A stretch of DNA of 64,000 nucleotides from Claveliimonas sp034178805 (GTDB lineage: Bacteria > Bacillota > Clostridia > Lachnospirales > Lachnospiraceae), in assembly GCF_050314255.1 (NCBI RefSeq), contig NZ_JBNPMZ010000001.1:186001-250000 (forward strand). The letters run 5' to 3'. The notes under the pieces were generated by a model that did no database searches, was not told where the DNA came from, and saw only the letters and a list, made by a program, of their open reading frames with translations. Position 1 is the first letter of the stretch. Every line of letters begins with the position of its first letter. Positions 59,015-64,000 of the stretch are shown here, one piece after another. Both the position numbers and the translations under genes were made by a program.

Positions 59015-59804
59015 ACTTTCCGCTGGTCAGCAGCATTATCTGAACCAGCAGCTCCGACACAGAAGAATTGTCAGTGTATCCCGCATTTTTATCCTGCTGA
59101 GCTTTCTGTTTCTCTGGGAATTTACTGCCAATGTCGGAATCATAGATTCCTTCATTTTCAGCAGTCCATCGAAGATTGCCCTGTGCTTCTGGTCCATGGT
59201 ACTGGACAGGAGTATCTTCCTTCACATCGGTGTGACACTATATGAGACTCTTATAAGCTTTATGCTGGTCACTGCTGTCAGTCTCTGTATGGCGGTTACA
59301 CTCTGGTTCAGTCCAAAACTTTCCGAGATTCTGGATCCATATCTGGTAGTGCTGAACAGTCTTCCGAAATCAGCCCTGGCTCCTCTTCTCATCGTATGGC
59401 TTGGCGCTACGCGGACCACCATCATAGTAGCCGGAATGTCAGTCGCCATCTTCGGAAGTATACTGAATCTATACAGCAGTTTTACCACCGTAGACCCGGA
59501 AAAAATCAAACTGATCTACACACTTCACGGCAGTCGATTCCATGCACTGACTAAGGTTGTAATCCCCAGCTCCGTTTCCGCAATCATCAGTACCATGAAG
59601 GTTAATATCGGACTTTGTCTGGTTGGTGTCATCATCGGAGAATTTCTAGCTGCAAGAAACGGTCTTGGGTATCTCATCATCTATGCCAGCCAGACCTTTA
59701 AACTTGACTGGCTCCTGATGTCCATTGTTCTCTTGTGTATCATGGCAATGGTACTGTACTCACTGATTAGCCTATTAGAAAAACTATACCAGAAACGTTT
59801 CTGA
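59007..59804 (+). CDS. ABC transporter permease (SsuC/TauC/ThiX-like)
   Basis: 265 residues with about six membrane helices. LNSLPKSALAPLLIVWLGA is the EAA-loop-proximal conserved stretch of this permease family. It overlaps the ATPase gene by eight bases and forms a membrane-plus-ATPase unit with it. The binding protein must be encoded elsewhere. Confidence 0.92.
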   Translation: MSELSAGQQHYLNQQLRHRRIVSVSRIFILLSFLFLWEFTANVGIIDSFIFSSPSKIALCFWSMVLDRSIFLHIGVTLYETLISFMLVTAVSLCMAVTLWFSPKLSEILDPYLVVLNSLPKSALAPLLIVWLGATRTTIIVAGMSVAIFGSILNLYSSFTTVDPEKIKLIYTLHGSRFHALTKVVIPSSVSAIISTMKVNIGLCLVGVIIGEFLAARNGLGYLIIYASQTFKLDWLLMSIVLLCIMAMVLYSLISLLEKLYQKRF

Positions 59805-59840
59805 TTTTATCATCAACATTCACATTTTACCGACAAATAA

Positions 59841-59869
59841 TTGCATTATTTCACAATCCTTGTTATGAT
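59841..59869 (+). promoter_or_regulatory. Promoter of the 174-aa membrane protein gene
   Basis: TTGCAT, a 17-base spacer and TATGAT, a good SigA match, 27 bases before the start codon. Confidence 0.75.
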
Positions 59870-59895
59870 AAATAAAAGAAACGGAGGCGGAATAT

Positions 59896-60420
59896 ATGTC
59901 AGAAAATCATACAGAAGAAAAACTTGTTGAAAATACAATACCTGAAGAAGTTACGAATAAAGACATTACACCTGTTGAACAGACCGAAAACGAGACAGTC
60001 TCAGAAGAGACTCCTGCAAAGACGGCTGTTGAAGAGACTCCTGACAGGGAAGACTCTGCAAAAAAGGAAGACACCGTTCAGTATGTGAAAAGCTGTCCTT
60101 TCCAGGATGATTTCGATCTGGAGGATCATGCACAGACGCTGTCAAGAGACGATTATATTATCCGGCGCCTCCGGGATGAAGATTTGCTGGAATACCTTAA
60201 AATGCAGGAACGAAAAGAAGAAAAACTGCGCGCTGAAAAAGAACTGCGAAACTCCAGGATTTTCTTCCTTATCCAGATTGCCATCATTGCAGTTGCCGTA
60301 GTTCTGATCGTATGGTTCCTGAAGGACAACCCGACGGTTCTGACCAATATACTTTATATCGGCGGTATCCTTCTGGCTATGTGGTTCTGGAAACATTCCT
60401 CTGACAAACCTGATAAATAA
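59896..60420 (+). CDS. Hypothetical protein with acidic N-terminus and two membrane helices
   Basis: 174 residues. I do not recognise a family. Residues 1-70 are very rich in Glu and Thr and look disordered. Residues about 75-118 form a charged helix (IIRRLRDEDLLEYLKMQERK). Two membrane helices follow at about 122-142 and 146-166, with a short basic end. GGAGGCGG precedes the ATG. It has its own promoter. A membrane-anchored adaptor is a possible role, but nothing in the sequence proves it. Confidence 0.8.
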   Translation: MSENHTEEKLVENTIPEEVTNKDITPVEQTENETVSEETPAKTAVEETPDREDSAKKEDTVQYVKSCPFQDDFDLEDHAQTLSRDDYIIRRLRDEDLLEYLKMQERKEEKLRAEKELRNSRIFFLIQIAIIAVAVVLIVWFLKDNPTVLTNILYIGGILLAMWFWKHSSDKPDK

Positions 60421-60423
60421 ACA

Positions 60424-60447
60424 CCCGGGGTTCAGAACCGTCCCCCC
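60424..60447. repeat. Solitary REP-like repeat fragment
   Basis: CCCGGGGTTCAGAACCGTCC and following C-run contain the shared AGAACCGTCCC, but the partner arm is missing, so it looks like a remnant. It is 80 bases upstream of the toxin-antitoxin promoter. Confidence 0.55.
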
Positions 60448-60527
60448 CATAATGTACCGGTATAGACGATAAAATTGATTCCATAAACAACTTGAAAAAG
60501 TTCATAAAAATTTAGCATTTTAAGGAA

Positions 60528-60556
60528 TTGATTTTTTTCTGTAAATTGCATATAAT
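60528..60556 (+). promoter_or_regulatory. Promoter of the type III antitoxin RNA
   Basis: TTGATT, exactly 17 bases, then consensus TATAAT. Transcription would begin near 60563, about 20 bases before the first repeat. Confidence 0.85.
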
Positions 60557-60582
60557 AAAAGTGCAGATAAAATATCTGTGTA

Positions 60583-60654
60583 GCGGTTAGAGCGTCCAGT
60601 TAAAATGCTCGTTTAAAAGCGGTTAGATTGTCCAATTAAAACAATCGGTTAACA
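60583..60654 (+). ncRNA. Type III antitoxin RNA: two 36-nt tandem repeats (ToxI/CptI-like)
   Basis: Repeat 1 is 60583-60618 and repeat 2 is 60619-60654. Both begin GCGGTTAGA and share the middle TTAAAA. Inside each, positions 8-12 pair with 24-28: GAGCG with TGCTC in the first, GATTG with CAATC in the second. Two base pairs differ by compensatory change and a third changes from G-U to G-C, which is strong evidence for RNA structure. In this family the toxin cuts the precursor into single-repeat units that fold as pseudoknots and inhibit it. It is followed by the leaky terminator typical of these loci. Confidence 0.88.
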
Positions 60655-60656
60655 GC

Positions 60657-60684
60657 AGTGGGTGGAGTAATCCACCCGCTTTTT
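60657..60684 (+). terminator. Terminator between antitoxin repeats and toxin gene
   Basis: GTGGGTGGA pairs with TCCACCCGC around GTAA (ten base pairs with one G-U), followed by TTTTTA. In type III systems this hairpin sets the ratio of antitoxin RNA to toxin mRNA. Confidence 0.85.
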
Positions 60685-60700
60685 ACTTTTAGGAGGATCT

Positions 60701-61225
60701 ATGGATTGGTACGTTGTTGATAAAAAATACATAAACTACCTGACACAGTTTGATTCACGTGTCGGATATGTTGAATATGGGGAACGTTTGAAACTCCATG
60801 TAGGAATTCTTCTTACAATCGGAGATTTCCATTACTATGTCCCTATTTCTTCCGCAAAACCAAAACATCAGAAGATGTCAAACAGTCTGGACTTCCACAA
60901 ACTACAGGATGACTCCACTGGATACCTTTATGCTGTGCTAAATATCAACAACATGATTCCGGTTCCTGACAACTGCCTTACACAGTTGAAATATAATCAG
61001 GTAGAAAATTTCCGTTCTTTCAAAAATGACAAGGAAAAAACCGACTACATTTACCTTCTCCAGAAAGAAAAAGCCCTAATTGATAATGTTCAGGATACTC
61101 TGCAAAACAAAGCTATGAAATTATATCAAAAGTGTATTTTCAAACCGAATTCCTCCCTTGCTGCGAGATGCTGTAATTTCAGAATATTGGAAGAAAAATG
61201 CAGTTCTTATTCCAATACATTCTGA
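60701..61225 (+). CDS. Type III toxin-antitoxin toxin, ToxN/AbiQ (CptN) family endoribonuclease
   Basis: 174 residues, the family's usual size. The start YVVDKKYINYLTQFDSRVGY, then LHVGILLTIGDFHYYVPISS and AKPKHQKMSNSLDFHKL with the conserved PxSSxKPKH signature, and AVLNINNMIPVP, identify it. The protein is a kinetically slow mRNA-cutting ribonuclease controlled by the repeat RNA upstream, acting in plasmid maintenance or phage abortive infection. AGGAGG precedes the ATG. No second toxin copy or truncation is seen. The stop is two bases from the convergent gene at 61228. Confidence 0.93.
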   Translation: MDWYVVDKKYINYLTQFDSRVGYVEYGERLKLHVGILLTIGDFHYYVPISSAKPKHQKMSNSLDFHKLQDDSTGYLYAVLNINNMIPVPDNCLTQLKYNQVENFRSFKNDKEKTDYIYLLQKEKALIDNVQDTLQNKAMKLYQKCIFKPNSSLAARCCNFRILEEKCSSYSNTF

Positions 61226-61227
61226 CC

Positions 61228-61473
61228 CTACATTGCATTCAGATAATCCAGAATCTCTTCCATTCCCGCATCACTAAAGGGATATTTGGAGGTTACTTTT
61301 TCCGCTTTCGACACGTCATAACACTCCGGTCCTTCCCATACAGTCAGAAGAAACATATCCCCTTCTTCCTCAGTAATTTTCTCAATACGATAATTCATCT
61401 TTCCCTTGCTTCCGCTGAACTTTGATTTTTTATAAAAAGCCAGCGGAAACAACATCTGTCTCGTAATTGCCAT
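61228..61473 (-). CDS. Conserved hypothetical protein, 81 aa
   Basis: Starts MAITRQMLFPLAFYKKSKFS at 61473, with AGGAGG upstream, and contains a two-stranded acidic middle and the end DAGMEEILDYLNAM. I recall similar short proteins in Lachnospiraceae annotated without a known role. The protein is soluble. It converges with the toxin gene at two-base distance. It is single, 40 bases downstream of the MBL hydrolase gene. Confidence 0.75.
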   Translation of the reverse strand: MAITRQMLFPLAFYKKSKFSGSKGKMNYRIEKITEEEGDMFLLTVWEGPECYDVSKAEKVTSKYPFSDAGMEEILDYLNAM

Positions 61474-61513
61474 AAAACTCCTCCTATCCACACACAGTTT
61501 TGATCATAGAATT

Positions 61514-62314
61514 TTATATTTCAAATACTTCCATATCATCCGGAACATACAGATTGCCAGTATAATATTCCTGACCTTCTTTTGTGTACAGTTCTTTTCT
61601 GTGTAGGATATTCTTATCTTCCGTATGATAAAGAATCAGATTCGGTATTTCAAGCTTCTGCGCTGTTTCACAGGCCTCCCGGACCGTACTGTGATGCTTT
61701 TCATATGGCTTAAAGATATCTGCCTCGCCGTATAAACAAAAAGCCTCATGCATCAGCCAGTCACTGCCCTTTACATACTCATAATCCGCCTCATTATAAG
61801 GCTCGTCCCCTGCACAGGTAAATTTATTTCCGTCAGGTAGCTGCATGGTAAATCCATACTGTTTCGCCTTAGTAGAATAAATATCAAAAAAAGTTACCTG
61901 ACAGCCAAGTATTTCCCTTGTCTCACCGGCAGCAACCGGTATCAGAAGGATTCTTTCTCCAATGTGCTTACACACTTTTTTCTGAATTGTCAGAGAAGTG
62001 ATTGTCTTAAGTGTATCTACCAGACCTTCATGACAATAAATACGAAGTTCACCCTCGTAACTTCCCTTATTCATTCCCTGTCCAACCATACGGATAATCC
62101 AAATCAACCCCAGGAGATGATCGATATGTTCGTGGGTAAGAAATATATCATGAATCTGTGACAATGGAATTCCTGCATCCTTAAGTCTTTTCAAAATCTG
62201 ATTACCACCGCCTGCATCAACCAGAAAATGCGCATCCTCTTTTGAAAATGCAAAACAGGTATTGTAACACTCCGTCACAGCTGCATTGCCGGTTCCTAAA
62301 ATCGTAAGTCTCAT
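61514..62314 (-). CDS. MBL-fold metallo-hydrolase (RNase Z-like)
   Basis: 266 residues. The metal-binding THEHIDHLLGL motif (HxHxDH), the N-terminal LTILGTGNAA strand and the later CAGDEPYN aspartate place it in the metallo-beta-lactamase fold near the RNase Z/arylsulfatase group. YHTEDKN near residue 235 supplies the last histidine. It lacks the long RNase Z exosite arm that I would expect for a true tRNase Z, so the substrate is uncertain. Confidence 0.85.
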   Translation of the reverse strand: MRLTILGTGNAAVTECYNTCFAFSKEDAHFLVDAGGGNQILKRLKDAGIPLSQIHDIFLTHEHIDHLLGLIWIIRMVGQGMNKGSYEGELRIYCHEGLVDTLKTITSLTIQKKVCKHIGERILLIPVAAGETREILGCQVTFFDIYSTKAKQYGFTMQLPDGNKFTCAGDEPYNEADYEYVKGSDWLMHEAFCLYGEADIFKPYEKHHSTVREACETAQKLEIPNLILYHTEDKNILHRKELYTKEGQEYYTGNLYVPDDMEVFEI

Positions 62315-62394
62315 AAATCATCCCGCCTTCTCTTCTTTTCTCAGCCAAGTATACCACAAACTCAGAAAAGAATATAAAAAATTATAAAAAAATG

Positions 62395-62422
62395 TTGCAA
62401 ATCCTGCCAAATAAGTTATAAT
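62395..62422 (+). promoter_or_regulatory. Promoter of tRNA-Thr
   Basis: TTGCAA, a 16-base spacer and TATAAT, about 33 bases before the mature 5' end. Confidence 0.8.
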
Positions 62423-62454
62423 AATATCTGTGACTGCCACAGGGCAGTACGTAA

Positions 62455-62527
62455 GCTGGAATAGCTCAGTCGGTAGAGCACTTCACTCGTAATGAAGGGG
62501 TCGTCGGTTCAAGTCCGATTTCCAGCT
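62455..62527 (+). tRNA. tRNA-Thr (anticodon CGU)
   Basis: The acceptor stem GCTGGAA pairs with TTCCAGC. The D arm reads AGCTCAGTCGGTAGAGC. The anticodon stem CTTCA/TGAAG encloses the loop CTCGTAA with anticodon CGT, which reads ACG (Thr). The T arm has GTCGG/CCGAT with TTCAAGT. Discriminator base T; no CCA is encoded. No repeat of the 3' end was seen nearby, so it does not mark an integrated element in this window. Confidence 0.96.
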
Positions 62528-62533
62528 TTTTCT

Positions 62534-62569
62534 AAAAGGAGTCATTGCAAAATAGCAATGGCTCCTTTT
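62534..62569 (+). terminator. Terminator of tRNA-Thr
   Basis: AAAAGGAGTCATTGC pairs with GCAATGGCTCCTTTT around AAAATA (one G-T). The T-run is formed by the arm itself. Confidence 0.85.
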
Positions 62570-62597
62570 AAATATTCAGAGTCTCACACATATAGTA

Positions 62598-63410
62598 CTA
62601 AAATAATTCTTTTTCATATAATTCTTCTGGATATTTCATCTTTTTAATATTGCTCACATAAATCCCACCATATTCCAAGGGTATATCCATATTTTCTAAT
62701 TCCAATCGCTTTTTAAGTTCTTTTTTTCTTTTTTCTTCTGTTGCTACATTAATTGTATTTCTAATACCTTTTACCACATCTTCAAATAAGTGTATCGGCA
62801 TTCCGATCCCAACTTCACCGTCTTCGGCACCTGTCGAAATCCGCGCCCCCATACACAACATAGAAATATTAATATCATTCATAAAATAAGGTCGTGCTAT
62901 TAAGTCAGAACATAATCCCTGATTTCCTATCATACCAATATTCTCTGCACGGCCATGATAATAAGTGTATCCCTGCATTACGCGCATTGCCTGCCATGTG
63001 TCACACAAAAACAGTGCCACATCTGCACCATCCATCTTTTCCAGCGGCCCCATAACTATTCCATATATTTTTTGGTTGATTGCACACAGGCCATTTTGTG
63101 CCTGACGCGCAATTGCCATGTCTGCATATAAACCAAATTCATAATACTCTCTTCCAGAACCGATGAAGGATGGAGTTTGCTTCATTCCCAATAAATGTGG
63201 CCCTCCCTGACAGGAAAAGCATCCATTTTTTGCTTTCACAAACTTACCTTTCATGGCCTGTGCAGCAAGACCACATAATGTCATTTTGATTTCCAACTGT
63301 TCGGCCGGACAATCATCATATTCTTCTCTGATATACAGATATTTAATCCCTATAATCTTTCTTTTAAGATTCAACACTATTCTGCATTCTTTTGTTAAAT
63401 CATTATACAT
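62598..63410 (-). CDS. DUF169 domain protein
   Basis: 270 residues. DUF169 features include an early CGLAAQAMKGKF and CFSCQGGPHLLGMK, cysteines that may bind metal or Fe-S. Function is unknown; family members are often encoded in anaerobes. GAGGTGAC precedes the ATG. It begins four bases after the amino-acid ABC ATPase gene stop and is probably part of its operon. It is richer in A and T than the genes to the left. Confidence 0.85.
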   Translation of the reverse strand: MYNDLTKECRIVLNLKRKIIGIKYLYIREEYDDCPAEQLEIKMTLCGLAAQAMKGKFVKAKNGCFSCQGGPHLLGMKQTPSFIGSGREYYEFGLYADMAIARQAQNGLCAINQKIYGIVMGPLEKMDGADVALFLCDTWQAMRVMQGYTYYHGRAENIGMIGNQGLCSDLIARPYFMNDINISMLCMGARISTGAEDGEVGIGMPIHLFEDVVKGIRNTINVATEEKRKKELKKRLELENMDIPLEYGGIYVSNIKKMKYPEELYEKELF

Positions 63411-63414
63411 TTTG

Positions 63415-64000
63415 TCACCTCTGCTCAGTTATACCAAACGAAATCTGTTGCAAAAACTTTTTTGTACGTTCATTTTTAGGATGATTGAATACCTCTTGAG
63501 GCGTCCCTTCTTCAATTATAATTCCTTCATCCATAAAAAGAACTCTATCCGCAACCTCTTGTGCAAATCTCATTTCATGTGTTACTATAATCATCGTACG
63601 TTTATGAGCTTTCGCCATTTTACGAATAAGATCTAATATGCCCGTAACTAATTCTGGATCCAGAGATGATGTCGGTTCATCAAACAAAATCACTTTCGGA
63701 TTTACTGCCATTGCTCTTGCGATGCCTACTCTCTGTTGTTGTCCACCGGATAATCTGGATGGATACTCATTCAATTTATCCATAAGACCTACCTGTTCCA
63801 GATATGTTAAAGCAATCTCTCTTGCCTCTTCCTTTTTTATTTTCTGCACAGACGTCATAGGAATCATAACATTTTGCAAAACAGTTTTATTTTTAAACAC
63901 ATTATAATTCTGAAATACCATTGAGGTTTTCTTTCTCAATGCAATTTTTTCTCTTTCGCTGAATTTTTGTGCATCTATTTTAACACCATCTATTTCAATA
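63415..64000 (-). CDS. Amino-acid-type ABC transporter ATPase (GlnQ family), 5' end cut by window edge
   Basis: The C-terminal part of an ATPase. The Q-loop MVFQNYNVFKNKTVLQNV, signature RLSGGQQQRVGIARAMA, Walker B VILFDEPTSSLDPE and switch VTHEMRFAQEVADRV are visible, and the frame is open at the right edge, so Walker A is outside. The family takes up polar amino acids. It is followed by a DUF169 gene four bases later. The permease and binding protein are expected further right. Confidence 0.93.
   Translation of the reverse strand, partial: IEIDGVKIDAQKFSEREKIALRKKTSMVFQNYNVFKNKTVLQNVMIPMTSVQKIKKEEAREIALTYLEQVGLMDKLNEYPSRLSGGQQQRVGIARAMAVNPKVILFDEPTSSLDPELVTGILDLIRKMAKAHKRTMIIVTHEMRFAQEVADRVLFMDEGIIIEEGTPQEVFNHPKNERTKKFLQQISFGITEQR

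Noticed and set aside
60583..60654. Two tandem 36-nt repeats as a small CRISPR array
   Set aside because: There are no spacers: the repeats abut each other, have internal covarying stems, and sit before a ToxN-family gene, so they are a type III antitoxin.
62455..62527. tRNA-Thr as an attachment site of an integrated island to its right
   Set aside because: No copy of the tRNA 3' end and no integrase is seen in the window; the right side is cut off, so this cannot be pursued.

Overview
The window is a chromosomal segment of an anaerobic, spore-forming Firmicute, most likely a Lachnospiraceae member (relatives of Blautia, Roseburia, Dorea or Coprococcus). Support comes from an alpha/beta-type SASP and GerW (sporulation), a complete rnfCDGEAB operon, a Na+-pumping biotin decarboxylase cluster, DUF4317 and DUF2953 proteins, clostridial gene orders (asp23-fakA-recG, cmk-ispH-rpsA, scpA-scpB) and moderate GC. 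Species identity cannot be fixed from sequence reading alone. Most genes are on the minus strand.

Layout. 1-5.6 kb: partial rsmD, a SASP gene, recG, fakA, asp23 and rpmB. 5.6-13.1 kb: gerW with a DUF2953 gene, then an envelope and division group (U32 protein, an FtsW/RodA-family protein, a class B PBP whose coding region overlaps it, and zapA). 13.1-15.7 kb: ruvAB, a Gx transporter and a NusG-domain-II protein, divergent from apbE. 18-23 kb: rnf operon. 23.2-28 kb: rpsA, ispH (overlapping), cmk, a BaiN-like flavoprotein and an RpiR-type regulator. 28.1-33.4 kb: a five-gene carboxyltransferase/Na+-decarboxylase cluster. 33.6-35.7 kb: a leuA fused to an AraC-type DNA-binding domain, preceded by a 19-codon leader ORF. 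35.8-39.4 kb: a D,D-carboxypeptidase, scpB, scpA and a phosphoesterase.

The main discovery is at 39.4-47.1 kb. A second D-Ala-D-Ala carboxypeptidase gene (dacF-like) is split exactly after its SxN motif by a 6,338-bp element. The element carries a large serine recombinase, a 52-aa companion ORF, a 28-aa ORF and two tandem 734-aa membrane proteins, each joining a SpoIIE/RsbU-type PP2C phosphatase to an RsbW-like ATPase domain. Its ends share a CATGC core. When joined, they make a dyad-symmetric site with 16-bp arms matching at 15 positions, as expected of a serine-integrase attP. Excision would restore a 412-codon in-frame gene with an E. coli PBP5-like junction. The interrupted gene fragment runs straight into the element's genes (TGAATG stop/start), so recombinase expression may follow the host gene, as in skin-like elements of sporulation genes.

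47.2-64 kb: DUF4317, pentapeptide-repeat, ProX-like, maf, argD, rpsU, alaS, asd, argH and queH genes, an ABC importer lacking a binding protein, a type III toxin-antitoxin locus (two 36-nt RNA repeats with covarying stems, terminator, ToxN/AbiQ-family toxin), an MBL hydrolase, tRNA-Thr(CGU), a DUF169 protein and a partial amino-acid-type ABC ATPase. Three intergenic sites carry REP-like sequence sharing the 11-mer AGAACCGTCCC.
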